64,000 nt of DNA from Mucilaginibacter auburnensis. Its GTDB lineage: Bacteria; Bacteroidota; Bacteroidia; Sphingobacteriales; Sphingobacteriaceae. Position numbers and translations under genes: made by a program. Numbering within the stretch: position 1 is the first letter of the stretch; each line of letters opens with the position of its first letter. The stretch spans positions 434,001-498,000 of the forward strand of contig NZ_PGFJ01000001.1 of assembly GCF_002797815.1 (NCBI RefSeq). Direction: 5' to 3'. The notes beneath the pieces were generated by a model that saw only the letters and a program-made list of their open reading frames with translations, searched no databases and was not told the DNA's origin. Below, in pieces: positions 28,051 through 37,297 of this stretch.

Positions 28051-29394
28051 ATGATACAAGAACAACCTCAATACAACAGCATTTCAACGTGGCTCAGAGA
28101 GTCGGTAATGATCAAATTATTTGTAATAGGCTTTTTAGCGCTGGTGCTGCTTATTCCATCCAGCATGATTAGCAGCCTGATAACAGAGCGTGCCGAACGG
28201 CAGGGAGAAGTGGGCAGGGAAATAGCAAAGATCTGGGCCGACAGTCAGTTGGTAGAGCCTCCTGTGTTGGTTATCCCTTACAAGAAAACGGTAACAGAGC
28301 AATCAGCAGACCACAAGGTTACTACTAAACAGGTTGACGACGTGCTTTACGTACTGCCAGATAAGTTAAATATTACAGCAGATGTTGTGCCTGATACATT
28401 GCACCGAGGCATGTTTGAGAGTATAGTTTACACTGCAAAACTCCATCTATCCGGAGATTTTAAGCCTGAAATTTTTAAGGGCATATCTGCGGATCAAATG
28501 GATACAGCAAAAGCCCGCCTAACTTTCAAACTGACTGATCTAAAGGGATTGAAAACAAATCCGGTTATAATGTTTGGCAATCAGAAGCTAAATGCTACTC
28601 CCGTGTTCGGCGAAGATGAATTGTTACAAGGAGGCTTGCAGGTGCCGGTAAGTTTTAATGTTAATAATACTACGGCTATACCATTTAGTTATACGCTTGA
28701 TATTAAGGGCAGCAGAAGCCTTAACTTTTTACACACCGGCAAAGCCACAACGGTAAAAGTGCACAGTACATGGGCAACGCCAAGTTTCACGGGCGGGTAT
28801 TCGCCCGATGAGCGTAAAATAAATAACAAAGGCTTTGATGCCAAATGGCAAGTGTTGTATTATAACAGGCCCTTTGCGCAACAGTGGGTGGGCGTTGATA
28901 CGCTGCTAAACAGCATGAGCAAGCAGGAAAAGGCCATTTTTGGTGTTGACCTTAAACTGCCGGTTGATCAGTATCAACAAACTACCCGTACTGCCAAGTA
29001 TGCCGTACTTATTATCCTGTTAACGTTTGTAGCGTTATTCTTAACTGAGCTGATAAGAAAGCAACCCATTCATCCCTTTAATTACGCGCTGATAGGCGCG
29101 GCCCTGGTTATTTATTACACGCTGCTGCTCTCGTTTGCAGAACAAGTGGGTTATACCCTTGCCTATTGTATTGCATCAGTTGCTACCATAGCGCTGGTAT
29201 CGGTGTTTATTTCATCGTTGTTAAAAAATAAACTAATGGCCATGTTGTTCGCGGCAATATTGGGTGTGTTTTATGTATTTGTATATGTGCTGATACAATT
29301 AGAAGACCTTGCCTTACTAATAGGAAGCATTGCCTTATTTATTATACTATCTGTATTGATGTACTTCTCAAGAAAAATTAACTGGGACAAATAG
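28051..29394 (+). CDS. creD: CreD-family inner-membrane protein
   Basis: 447 aa. The conserved CreD opening (STWLRESVMIKLFVIGFLAL..., then ISSLITERAERQ) gives an N-terminal membrane helix followed by a large periplasmic beta domain (about 60-310) and five to six C-terminal helices. Enterobacterial CreD is linked to envelope integrity and colicin tolerance; its biochemical activity is unknown. Upstream lies a membrane protein/wHTH pair that probably controls it. A 52-aa membrane peptide follows immediately. Confidence 0.9.
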   Translation: MIQEQPQYNSISTWLRESVMIKLFVIGFLALVLLIPSSMISSLITERAERQGEVGREIAKIWADSQLVEPPVLVIPYKKTVTEQSADHKVTTKQVDDVLYVLPDKLNITADVVPDTLHRGMFESIVYTAKLHLSGDFKPEIFKGISADQMDTAKARLTFKLTDLKGLKTNPVIMFGNQKLNATPVFGEDELLQGGLQVPVSFNVNNTTAIPFSYTLDIKGSRSLNFLHTGKATTVKVHSTWATPSFTGGYSPDERKINNKGFDAKWQVLYYNRPFAQQWVGVDTLLNSMSKQEKAIFGVDLKLPVDQYQQTTRTAKYAVLIILLTFVALFLTELIRKQPIHPFNYALIGAALVIYYTLLLSFAEQVGYTLAYCIASVATIALVSVFISSLLKNKLMAMLFAAILGVFYVFVYVLIQLEDLALLIGSIALFIILSVLMYFSRKINWDK

Positions 29395-29395
29395 C

Positions 29396-29554
29396 ATGAC
29401 CATGACACTGATATTCTCAGCCATAGCATTAATAACCTTAGCCATAACGGTGCGGGTGCGCAAAACAATAGCCTACTTTGTATTTGCTGCGGGTCTGGCT
29501 ATCATAATAGCTTTTTTAGGTCTGCTTTACCGGGCCATCAGGTTTACTATATAA
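29396..29554 (+). CDS. 52-aa membrane peptide downstream of creD
   Basis: An ATG two bases after the creD stop opens a 52-codon frame, MTMTLIFSAIALITLAITVR and onward, with two hydrophobic helices separated by a basic VRVRKT turn and a basic end (YRAIRFTI). The immediate spacing, hydrophobic pattern and clean stop argue that it is translated with creD. I do not recognise the family. Confidence 0.55.
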   Translation: MTMTLIFSAIALITLAITVRVRKTIAYFVFAAGLAIIIAFLGLLYRAIRFTI

Positions 29555-29593
29555 AAACAATCGCTAAACCTTATCACATTAAAAACATTTTTT

Positions 29594-30334
29594 ATGGCCA
29601 CAATTTGCACCAGTCAATACTGGATCAATTACTTTAAAGCCAACGCACTGGAACAGCGCGTTGACTGGACGCTTGCGCCGTCGATAACTGCCGAAGAACG
29701 CGAAACCATCAAAGCCTCGTTGCAAGCCTGGCAGTTGGGTGAAACATCTGAGGGATTGCATTTAATAAGCGCGGCAACAAAATATGCACATAACATAGGC
29801 GACCTGCCTTACATAGATGCCGTTAAGCTTTTCATTAAAGAAGAGCAAAAGCATGGCAATAACCTGGGGCGCTATCTTGATGCTATTGATGTGCCGAGAG
29901 TAAAGAAAAACTGGGGCGATTCGCTTTTCAGAAAAGTAAGGTATTACAATACCAGCATGGAGATATGGACGGTGGCTGTAATTGTGGTGGAAAGCACAGC
30001 GCAAATATTTTATCAGTCGTTAAAGAATGCTACACAATGCAAACTACTTAAACAAATATGTACAGATATTTTAATGGACGAGGCTTATCACATCACTTTT
30101 CAAACCGAGCGGCTTGCTATAATTTTGAGTGGGAAGAGCGATTTCTTCAGGTGGTGGCGGTCAGTAGCGTATAAGTGGTTTTTTATGGCCACTTGCGGAC
30201 TGGTATGGTTTGGGCATCGCAGGTTGTTCAAAGCAGGAGGCGTTACATTTGCTTCCTTTCGAAAAAAGATGGGATTGAAGTTTAGGAAAACGTTGAAAGC
30301 CGTTACAGAATCTCACAAACTTGTAGTTGCTTAA
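29594..30334 (+). CDS. Ferritin-like diiron protein
   Basis: 246 aa, helical. Two ExxH motifs typical of diiron carboxylate four-helix bundles are visible: EEQKH (helix 2) and DEAYH (helix 4). A glutamate in VVESTAQIFYQ (helix 3) and one in the first helix (LGETSEGLHL) could complete the set. The C-terminus has a hydrophobic stretch (YKWFFMATCGLVWFG) and a basic tail, so it may be membrane-attached. Substrate and reaction are unknown; members of such families include desaturases, hydroxylases and peroxide scavengers. It starts 39 nt after the small membrane gene. Confidence 0.65.
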   Translation: MATICTSQYWINYFKANALEQRVDWTLAPSITAEERETIKASLQAWQLGETSEGLHLISAATKYAHNIGDLPYIDAVKLFIKEEQKHGNNLGRYLDAIDVPRVKKNWGDSLFRKVRYYNTSMEIWTVAVIVVESTAQIFYQSLKNATQCKLLKQICTDILMDEAYHITFQTERLAIILSGKSDFFRWWRSVAYKWFFMATCGLVWFGHRRLFKAGGVTFASFRKKMGLKFRKTLKAVTESHKLVVA

Positions 30335-30350
30335 ATCGCCTTAATGCAAT

Positions 30351-30773
30351 ATGAAAAGTAAAGTTAAGGTCGCACTATTCTTGTTGGTCTGCATATTTGA
30401 ATGCTCCGGTTGTTTTGGCTTATTTGACAGCGGTAGTGACCATATTGTGGGAGATTATTATACGGGTTGGATTGACTTGCATCACACACGTAATATTTAC
30501 TTATCACATAAAGACAGTGTTAGTGTAGAAGTTGTGCCTGCATACATATTTGCGGTTGGACACAATGGACAGTTTATTTTTGCAAAGCAACATCCATTGA
30601 CTGGGACATTTCCTAATGAGAATATTGACACGAGCATCACTAACCACTACATCATCCGGAGAGTTAGTGGCCAAATAATAGGTCCAATATCAGAACACGA
30701 TTTTGAAAAATTTCTAAACGGTATAAAGCTAAGCAAGCCCTTGTATGATTTAAAATATCCAGAGTATTACTAA
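30351..30773 (+). CDS. Putative lipoprotein of unknown function
   Basis: 140 aa. A short hydrophobic N-terminus ends in FECSGC, a weak lipobox with C21 as the lipidated residue. The mature part (DHIVGDYYTGWIDL, NIYLSHKDSVSVEVVPAYIFAVG) looks like a small beta-rich domain similar in outline to DUF3997 proteins, but that link is tentative. It lies 16 nt after the ferritin-like gene. Confidence 0.5.
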   Translation: MKSKVKVALFLLVCIFECSGCFGLFDSGSDHIVGDYYTGWIDLHHTRNIYLSHKDSVSVEVVPAYIFAVGHNGQFIFAKQHPLTGTFPNENIDTSITNHYIIRRVSGQIIGPISEHDFEKFLNGIKLSKPLYDLKYPEYY

Positions 30774-30782
30774 AGAGACAAA

Positions 30783-30857
30783 GTGGCTTAGGTAGCTCAC
30801 CCTGGCTCAGGGGTGGCTCACAGGGGCTCACAGGGCTCACAGTGGCTCTGAGCCCCC
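30783..30857. repeat. GTGGCTCA-family degenerate tandem repeats, locus A
   Basis: About eight imperfect units of 8-11 bp built on GTGGCTCA or CAGGGCTCA stand in a row, ending in GAGCCCCCCC. They fill the gap between the lipoprotein and the convergent bestrophin gene. A similar array is present at 44451-44541. Confidence 0.7.
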
Positions 30858-30860
30858 CCT

Positions 30861-31748
30861 TTACATTACATAATACTCCCCTTGCGCGTCAGGCTGAGGG
30901 CCAACTTCTAAATTGGCCAGCTCCATTAAGTTTTTTTCAATGGTTTCTGAGAGGGTGGTCATTGGTGTATCGGTGGGCCGATTTTCAAACGGGTCCTGCA
31001 TTAAAATAGCGGTACGTTCAATAGCAATGAACAAAACGGGTATGAACGTAGCCAAAACAGCTTCAACTATAGGGTGGTTATCATCAAGCCCGAATGGAAG
31101 GATAGTCATGAGCACATAGATCAAAAAGTGGATCAAAACACTGTAAGAGCGTGGAAAAATGGTGTTCTTGATGCGCTCGCATTTGCCCATATGGTCGGTG
31201 AGTTTAACAACGCTGTTATCCAACTGAACCTGTATATTTGGATTAAGCTGGTAATGTCTGCCTGCGTCAATAAGCTGCTCTACATGTTTCGTCAGCAAAA
31301 AATTGGGGCGGTTATCGCTTTTATAACTTCGCTTCTCAAAATATTCGGCGGCCCTGCCCGAAAACGGAACCTTGCGCAAACTATCAGCAAGCGTGTAGCA
31401 CCACATGGCCTGCCTTACAGCAAACTCTTTTACGTACCAGGCTTTTTTATCGTCATTGGGTAAAAGGTGAATGAGCTGCCTTATCAGGCTTCGACTATCA
31501 TTTACAATAGCTCCCCATATCACCCTTGCTTCCCACCAACGCTCGTATGATTGTGATGTACGAAAGGCCAGTAACAGCGAAAGCAAAGTGCCTACCAATG
31601 CCGAAATACTTAGCGGAATAGATATCTGCTCAAAAAAAGCAAAGTGGTCAAGCGCACCCACCAAAGTGGCATAAATAGCAATGGCAATTATATCCCATTT
31701 AATAAGGTTCAGAAAGTAGTATATGGAGATATTCTTTTTTAGCAGCAT
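30861..31748 (-). CDS. Bestrophin-family chloride channel-like protein
   Basis: 295 aa, bacterial bestrophin (UPF0187/YneE type), a pentameric anion channel family. Signatures are LPLSISA-like helix 2 (QISIPLSISALVGTLLSLLLAFRTSQSYERWWEARVIWG) and IPVLFIAIERTAILMQDPFENRPTDTPM near the end. The RxxxSYxRWWEAR region is diagnostic. Four main membrane helices are expected. The gene is alone on its strand between two + strand genes; the repeat array lies beyond its stop. Confidence 0.88.
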   Translation of the reverse strand: MLLKKNISIYYFLNLIKWDIIAIAIYATLVGALDHFAFFEQISIPLSISALVGTLLSLLLAFRTSQSYERWWEARVIWGAIVNDSRSLIRQLIHLLPNDDKKAWYVKEFAVRQAMWCYTLADSLRKVPFSGRAAEYFEKRSYKSDNRPNFLLTKHVEQLIDAGRHYQLNPNIQVQLDNSVVKLTDHMGKCERIKNTIFPRSYSVLIHFLIYVLMTILPFGLDDNHPIVEAVLATFIPVLFIAIERTAILMQDPFENRPTDTPMTTLSETIEKNLMELANLEVGPQPDAQGEYYVM

Positions 31749-31932
31749 AAATTTAGCGGTGCTTTTAAATTATTGTGTTTTAACATTAAAAGTATATGTA
31801 TTGTGTTGTTTTTACACTAAAAAATATACATCAAATAGTTTTGCCCGGTTTAGTTGGATGTACGGTATTTAATGTTCAACGGTGGTTAAAAATACGCGTG
31901 TTAGCAGCCTTTACCCTTTCAGCTAAAAAAGC

Positions 31933-31940
31933 TACTTTTG
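31933..31940 (+). promoter_or_regulatory. glnS promoter -7 box
   Basis: TACTTTTG matches TAnnTTTG exactly and ends 6 nt before the ATG at 31947, so the mRNA is leaderless or nearly so. Confidence 0.65.
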
Positions 31941-31946
31941 CCTGAT

Positions 31947-33620
31947 ATGAGCGAAGAGAGATCATTAAACTTTATAGAGGAGATAGTTGAAGAGGATTTA
32001 GCCAATGGCAAGCATGGCGGTAGGGTGTTAACCCGTTTCCCGCCCGAGCCTAATGGTTATCTACATATTGGTCATGCTAAGTCTATTTGCCTGAATTTTG
32101 GATTGGCAAAAAAATACAATGGCAAAACCAACCTGCGCTTTGATGATACCAACCCGGTTACTGAAGATACAGAGTATGTAGAAAGCATTAAGGATGATGT
32201 GCGCTGGCTGGGTTTTGAATGGGCAGAAGAGTTATACGCATCTGATTATTTTGATCAGTTATATGCATTCGCTGTTGAGCTGATCAAAAAAGGTTTGGCC
32301 TATGTGGATGACAGCACCGCTGAAGAAATAGCCGCGCAAAAAGGTACGCCTACTGAACCGGGAACGCCTAACCAATACCGCAGCCGCAGCGTTGAAGAGA
32401 ACCTGCAATTGTTTGCCGAGATGAAAGCCGGCAAATATCCTGACGGAGCCAAAGTGCTGCGTGCCAAGGTTGACCTTGCCGCGCCAAACATGCACCTGCG
32501 CGATCCGCTGATGTACCGCATCAAGCACGCGCATCACCACCGCACCGGCGACAAATGGTGTATTTACCCAATGTATGATTTCGCGCACGGTCAGTCTGAT
32601 GCTATTGAGAACATTACCCACTCTATCTGTACTTTAGAGTTCATTCCTCACCGCGACTTATACAATTGGTTTATTGCGCAACTGGCTATATTCCCGAGTA
32701 AGCAATATGAGTTTGCCCGCCTGAACATGACCTACACGGTTATGAGCAAGCGCAAGCTGATGCAGTTGGTGAATGAAAAACATGTTGATGGCTGGGATGA
32801 TCCGCGTATGTCAACCATCAGCGGCTTACGTCGTCGTGGTTATACCGCTGCGTCTATCCGTGAGTTTTGCGAGCGCATAGGTGTAGCCAAGCGCGAAAAC
32901 ATGATAGACTTTAGCTTGCTGGAGTTTTGTATCCGCGAAGATCTGAACAAAACAGCATGGCGCCGCATGGCTGTGTTGGATCCAATAAAATTGGTTATTA
33001 CCAACTATCCGGAGGGAGAAACCGAAATAATGCACGGTGAGAATAATCCCGAAGTAGAAGGAGGCGATGGCGGAAGGGATATTCCTTTTAGTCGCGAAAT
33101 ATGGATAGAGCGGGAAGATTTTATGGAAGAGCCGCCTAAAAAGTTCTTCCGTTTAGGAGTTGGGTTAAGTGTTCGCCTTAAAAATGCGTACATCGTTACC
33201 TGCGAAAGCTTTGTAAAAGATGCCGATGGTAATGTTACCGAAGTGCATTGCAGCTATCTGCCTAACTCAAAATCAGGCAATGACACAAGTGGTGTTAACG
33301 TAAAAGGTACCATACATTGGGTAAGTGTGCCGCACGCTAAAACTGCCGAGGTACGTTTGTACGACCGCTTATTTAAGGTGGAAGATCCCTCAAACGAGGA
33401 TGGCGATTTTAAAGACTACATTAACCCGGAGAGTTTAACTATTATTCCGAATGCTTACATAGAGCAGGATCTGGCTACCGCCGAACCTGGCAAAGGTTAT
33501 CAGTTTATCCGTAAAGGTTATTTTACTATGGATAAGCTGTCAACGCCAGACAAACTGGTGTTCAACAGAACAGTAACATTGAAGGATGGCTGGAAAGCCC
33601 CCCAAGGCTCTAAGGCATAA
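31947..33620 (+). CDS. glnS: Glutamine--tRNA ligase
   Basis: 557 aa class I synthetase that charges tRNA-Gln. It has the HIGH motif in [20 protein letters not shown], the KMSKS equivalent VMSKRKL, and a C-terminal beta-barrel anticodon-binding part. The length is that of plain GlnRS, without a YqeY fusion. The ATG at 31947 is chosen; an in-frame TTG three codons earlier lies inside the -7 box. Hexamer GCATAA occurs three times directly after the stop region, before the terminator. Confidence 0.95.
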   Translation: MSEERSLNFIEEIVEEDLANGKHGGRVLTRFPPEPNGYLHIGHAKSICLNFGLAKKYNGKTNLRFDDTNPVTEDTEYVESIKDDVRWLGFEWAEELYASDYFDQLYAFAVELIKKGLAYVDDSTAEEIAAQKGTPTEPGTPNQYRSRSVEENLQLFAEMKAGKYPDGAKVLRAKVDLAAPNMHLRDPLMYRIKHAHHHRTGDKWCIYPMYDFAHGQSDAIENITHSICTLEFIPHRDLYNWFIAQLAIFPSKQYEFARLNMTYTVMSKRKLMQLVNEKHVDGWDDPRMSTISGLRRRGYTAASIREFCERIGVAKRENMIDFSLLEFCIREDLNKTAWRRMAVLDPIKLVITNYPEGETEIMHGENNPEVEGGDGGRDIPFSREIWIEREDFMEEPPKKFFRLGVGLSVRLKNAYIVTCESFVKDADGNVTEVHCSYLPNSKSGNDTSGVNVKGTIHWVSVPHAKTAEVRLYDRLFKVEDPSNEDGDFKDYINPESLTIIPNAYIEQDLATAEPGKGYQFIRKGYFTMDKLSTPDKLVFNRTVTLKDGWKAPQGSKA

Positions 33621-33652
33621 GCATAAGCATAAGCCGTGCCCAAAAAGGAAAA

Positions 33653-33695
33653 TTAAACAACAAAGGCCGCTTTTTGAGCGGCCTTTGTTGTTTAA
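33653..33695. terminator. Bidirectional terminator between glnS and the S8 protease
   Basis: TTAAACAACAAAGGCCGC (33653-33670) pairs with its exact complement at 33678-33695 over a 7-nt T-rich loop: an 18-bp perfect stem flanked by A/T runs on both sides. Confidence 0.92.
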
Positions 33696-33716
33696 TAATT
33701 TCCGATCAACCAATCA

Positions 33717-35345
33717 CTATTTAACCGCTTTACGCTCACCCTTCATGGTGGCAGCAATTTGCAACGCGCGGTAAGCATTGGCTATGCCTCCGGTTTTCGA
33801 AAGCGTAGTAAAATCAACCTTTTCCTCGGTTCCCGGCTTGTTCACCATAGTGCCTGTTAGCGGTGTGGCCGATTGTAAAATGGCTTGTTTTAACTGTTTT
33901 GCGCTCAGGTTAGGGTAATACTCTAAAATTAAAGCGGCAATACCTGCTACAATTGGCGATGCAAAGCTGGTACCATCGGCGGTGTTAAACTCAGCGTCCA
34001 TATTAATTGACGTTACCTTGGCACCGGGTGCAAAAACATCAACATTCTTTTTACCATAGTTACTAAATGATGCAGCCAGCGTTGCGTCGTTTTTAGCGCC
34101 TGATGCACCCACGCATATTACATTAGGCATATCAGTTACCGTACCGTCCTCAAAAGTATCATTAGGATATTGTGGTTTAACATCAACATTCTGATTATCG
34201 TTACCTGATGCCTGAACTAATAAAACATCTTTTGAAGCAGCGTATTTAAAGGCTTCATCCACCCATTTCTTGTGTGGAGACAGTTTTTTACCAAAGCTCA
34301 TGTTCACCACTTTAGCGCCGTTATCAACCGCGTAGCGTATAGCTTTGGCAATATCTTTATCATACTCGTCGCCATTAGGTACCGCTTTAATAGCAATAAT
34401 GCGCACATTATCGGCCACGCCATCTATACCGTAGCCATTGCCGCGTTGCGCGCCCATCAAACCGGCCACACCTGTTCCATGTGATGCATCCGGAAATTTC
34501 AGCAATCCGCTACCGTATGGTTTGGTATCCCAAACGTCAGCATCGTCTCCAACAATGTTTTTACGGCTGTTCAGATCGGGGTTAACATCATTATTCAGCT
34601 TAGCCATGTATTCGCTCAGCTCTTTAATGATTTTGCCATTGTCTTCGTCGCCACCTTGTTGGGTAAATATCTGTGTCCAGATGCCTTTGCTTTGCGATAT
34701 GGTATCATTAGCCGCTGTAATTTTATCCAGATCGGTCTTTTTGAATGTAGCCGCGGCATCCAGCTTTAACTCACGTTTTAAGTAACCGCTGGTCACCATC
34801 AAGGCGTTTAGCATAGGCGAATATTGTTTCAGTTCTTCGGTCGACTTCTGCGTGGTTTCCTCGTAGGTTTGTTTAACTTTTAACCAATAGGCATAACCTT
34901 TTGCATCGCCTGCAGGGGTTGCCGTTAAATTGCCGTATTTAGGTTTAAGGCGATTGTATTCGCGTACTTCCTCGGTAGTTTCGGTATAATCGCACTTACC
35001 ATCCGGGCCTCCTAAAAAGTTCCAGCCGTGTATATCGTCAATGTAACCATTCTTGTCATCATCAATGCCGTTGCCGGGTATCTCTTTGGTATTTACCCAA
35101 AGGACGCTTTTCAGATCTGTTTGAGCGGTATCAATGCCACTGTCAATAGTAGCCACTACAACCGGCTTGCTTTTTTTGCCCTGTACCAGTTTGTACGCAG
35201 GGGTAAGACTAATACCATAATAGCCATCGGTTTTAAAATCAAGCGTGTGCCAGTTTTTAGGTGCATCCTGCGCCAACGCGCCAAAGCTTGTTATAAACGC
35301 CCCAAAAAACAGGGGGCCAAACATATGTTTTTTGAAATTGCTCAT
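33717..35345 (-). CDS. Secreted subtilisin-like (S8) protease with long insertion
   Basis: 542 aa. A signal peptide ends near GALAQ. The triad is D in VVATIDSGID (about residue 66), H in DASHGTGVAG (about 287) and S in DGTSFASPIVAG (about 450-455). In classical subtilisins Asp and His are only about 30-40 residues apart. Here about 220 separate them, with a helical, charged insert (TPAGDAKGYAYWLKVKQTYEE...). No prodomain of usual size is visible before the Asp. It is probably a periplasmic or surface protease. A one-mismatch -7 box (CATTTTTG, 35378-35371) precedes it. Confidence 0.88.
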   Translation of the reverse strand: MSNFKKHMFGPLFFGAFITSFGALAQDAPKNWHTLDFKTDGYYGISLTPAYKLVQGKKSKPVVVATIDSGIDTAQTDLKSVLWVNTKEIPGNGIDDDKNGYIDDIHGWNFLGGPDGKCDYTETTEEVREYNRLKPKYGNLTATPAGDAKGYAYWLKVKQTYEETTQKSTEELKQYSPMLNALMVTSGYLKRELKLDAAATFKKTDLDKITAANDTISQSKGIWTQIFTQQGGDEDNGKIIKELSEYMAKLNNDVNPDLNSRKNIVGDDADVWDTKPYGSGLLKFPDASHGTGVAGLMGAQRGNGYGIDGVADNVRIIAIKAVPNGDEYDKDIAKAIRYAVDNGAKVVNMSFGKKLSPHKKWVDEAFKYAASKDVLLVQASGNDNQNVDVKPQYPNDTFEDGTVTDMPNVICVGASGAKNDATLAASFSNYGKKNVDVFAPGAKVTSINMDAEFNTADGTSFASPIVAGIAALILEYYPNLSAKQLKQAILQSATPLTGTMVNKPGTEEKVDFTTLSKTGGIANAYRALQIAATMKGERKAVK

Positions 35346-35400
35346 CTATTTAATTTTTGTGTAATATATTCAAAAATGCTTAATTATAATTTGCATAAAA

Positions 35401-35508
35401 TCGGTTCACCCGTCTCATTTTCGTTTCACTAATTTTAGTTAAAAAAATGATAATAAGGCGTTTATAAAAAATATTGTTTCAAATCGTCTCACATCCACCG
35501 TGAGACGA
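35401..35508. repeat. TCGTYTCAC-family repeats between ALDH and S8 genes
   Basis: Five copies of TCGTYTCAC lie within 108 bp: TCGGTTCAC (35401), CCGTCTCAT (35410), TCGTTTCAC (35421), TCGTCTCAC (35484) and the inverted GTGAGACGA (35500). The first three are spaced about 10 bp apart, on one DNA face. The last two make the hairpin listed separately. Confidence 0.5.
35484..35508 (-). terminator. Hairpin after the aldehyde dehydrogenase gene
   Basis: TCGTCTCAC (35484-35492) and GTGAGACGA (35500-35508) form a 9-bp stem with a 7-nt loop, 5 nt beyond the stop codon. On the minus strand it is followed by a loose T-rich tract, so it is probably a terminator. Confidence 0.6.
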
Positions 35509-35512
35509 AACG

Positions 35513-37054
35513 CTACAGATCAAACTTTATGCCCTGTGCCAGCGGCAAGCTGGTTGAGTAATTGATGGTATTGGTTTGTCTGCGCATATAAACCTTCCAC
35601 GCGTCTGAGCCCGACTCGCGCCCGCCGCCTGTCTCCTTCTCGCCGCCAAAAGCGCCGCCAATTTCCGCCCCCGAGGTTCCAATGTTCACATTAGCGATCC
35701 CGCAATCTGAACCCGCTACAGAAAGAAATGTTTCGGCCTCACGCAGGTTATTGGTCATAATAGCTGATGACAAGCCCTGCGGAACACCGTTTTGCAGCGC
35801 GATAGCCTCCTCTAAAGTTTTATATCGCATAAGATACAGGATAGGCGCGAATGTTTCATGCTGCACTATTTTATAATGGTTCTCCACCTCGGCAATGCAA
35901 GGCCTAACATAACACCCGGAAGCATAAGCCTCGCCTTGAAGCCGGCCGCCTTCAACTACAAAATTGCCACCCACTGCTTTGCAAGCGTCAATCGCTGCCA
36001 GGTAGCTGTTCACCGCTTCCTGGTCAATCAGCGGCCCCATGTGGTTGTTCTCATCCAGTGGGTTGCCAATACGTATTTGCGCATAAGCTTTAACCAGTTT
36101 TTGCTTAAATGCCTCGTAAACGCTATCATGAATAATGAGTCTGCGCGTAGTGGTGCAGCGTTGCCCCGCAGTACCAACCGCGCCAAATACTGCGCCTATC
36201 AGCGCCATATCCAAATCGGCGTTTTCTGTTATAATGATGGCATTATTACCACCCAGTTCTAACAGGCTACGACCCAAACGTGCGCCAACCGCTGCACCCA
36301 CAGCCTTACCCATGCGGGTGGAGCCTGTTGCCGATATTAAAGGCAGGCGGCTATCATTTGCCATCAATTCACCAATTTTGCTATCGCCAATTAGGAGACA
36401 GGATACGCCTTCTTCAACGCCGTTGGCGGTACACACGGCTTGCGCAATATGTTGACAGGCTATGGCAGTTAACGGTGTTTTCTCGGATGGTTTCCAAATA
36501 CAAACATCGCCGCATACCCAGGCCAGCATGGCGTTCCAGCTCCACACCGCCACCGGGAAGTTAAACGCTGATATAATACCCACCACACCCAATGGATGAT
36601 ACTGCTCATACATGCGGTGCAGCGGTCTTTCGGAATGCATGGTTAGGCCGTGTAGCTGTCGGCTCAGGCCAACGGCAAAATCGCATATATCAATCATTTC
36701 CTGCACCTCGCCAAGACCTTCCTGCAGACTTTTGCCCATTTCATAACTCACCAGCGTGCCTAAGTGTTGCTTGTTTTGGCGCAGGGCATCGCCTATCTGC
36801 CGCACAATATCACCTCGCTTTGGCGCCGGTAGGGTGCGCCAGTTAATAAAGGCCTTTTGCGCCTGCTGCACTACCTTGTCATAATCAGCAGCGGTAGCCA
36901 TTTTTACCTGAGCGATGATTTTACCATCAACAGGAGAAGTAATTGCCCGCACTTCCGCGTTGGCGCTACTCGCCCAATTGCTTCCTGTGCTACAGGCCTC
37001 ATTAATACCATCTATATGTAAATGTTTCAGGGTGTCGGCTATATTGATGTTCAT
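35513..37054 (-). CDS. ALDH7-type aldehyde dehydrogenase
   Basis: 513 aa NAD-dependent aldehyde dehydrogenase. The sequence fits the ALDH7/alpha-aminoadipic semialdehyde dehydrogenase group: NFPVAVWSWNAMLAWVCGDV, KPSEKTPLTA, the glutamate in LLELGGNNAII, and the catalytic cysteine in GTAGQRCTTTRR. In bacteria this group oxidises aminoadipate semialdehyde in lysine breakdown or protects against aldehydes. I place the start at 37054: the longer open frame starts upstream of and includes an exact -7 box, so the extra 18 residues are not translated. Confidence 0.88.
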   Translation of the reverse strand: MNINIADTLKHLHIDGINEACSTGSNWASSANAEVRAITSPVDGKIIAQVKMATAADYDKVVQQAQKAFINWRTLPAPKRGDIVRQIGDALRQNKQHLGTLVSYEMGKSLQEGLGEVQEMIDICDFAVGLSRQLHGLTMHSERPLHRMYEQYHPLGVVGIISAFNFPVAVWSWNAMLAWVCGDVCIWKPSEKTPLTAIACQHIAQAVCTANGVEEGVSCLLIGDSKIGELMANDSRLPLISATGSTRMGKAVGAAVGARLGRSLLELGGNNAIIITENADLDMALIGAVFGAVGTAGQRCTTTRRLIIHDSVYEAFKQKLVKAYAQIRIGNPLDENNHMGPLIDQEAVNSYLAAIDACKAVGGNFVVEGGRLQGEAYASGCYVRPCIAEVENHYKIVQHETFAPILYLMRYKTLEEAIALQNGVPQGLSSAIMTNNLREAETFLSVAGSDCGIANVNIGTSGAEIGGAFGGEKETGGGRESGSDAWKVYMRRQTNTINYSTSLPLAQGIKFDL

Positions 37055-37071
37055 ATTTCGTACATTTGAGT

Positions 37072-37079
37072 CAAAGTTA
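37072..37079 (-). promoter_or_regulatory. Aldehyde dehydrogenase promoter -7 box
   Basis: TAACTTTG on the minus strand matches TAnnTTTG exactly and lies 17 nt before the ATG at 37054. Confidence 0.65.
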
Positions 37080-37297
37080 AAATCTTTAAGGCAATTAACA
37101 TTTCCCATCTCATTGCCATAGCCGCTTGCTTCTGATTAATAATCAAACAATTGCAATTGCTGCTGTTAACCAATGTGCGTATGTGGAAAACTTAATTACC
37201 TATTAGCAGGTTTACTTTGTAATTTAAACACAACTAAAACTTAATATACATCATAAAAATTGTGTATTAAGCCTGAATGTTCTGCAAACACTATTGA

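Noticed and set aside
30783..30857. CRISPR array
   Set aside because: The units are 8-11 bp, degenerate and contiguous, with no spacers of constant length and no cas genes in the window.
33615..33632. Three GCATAA copies after glnS as a meaningful repeat
   Set aside because: Three short units are too few to separate from chance slippage.
35858..36846. Several + strand frames of 84-134 codons inside the aldehyde dehydrogenase gene
   Set aside because: All are shadows of the conserved minus-strand gene.
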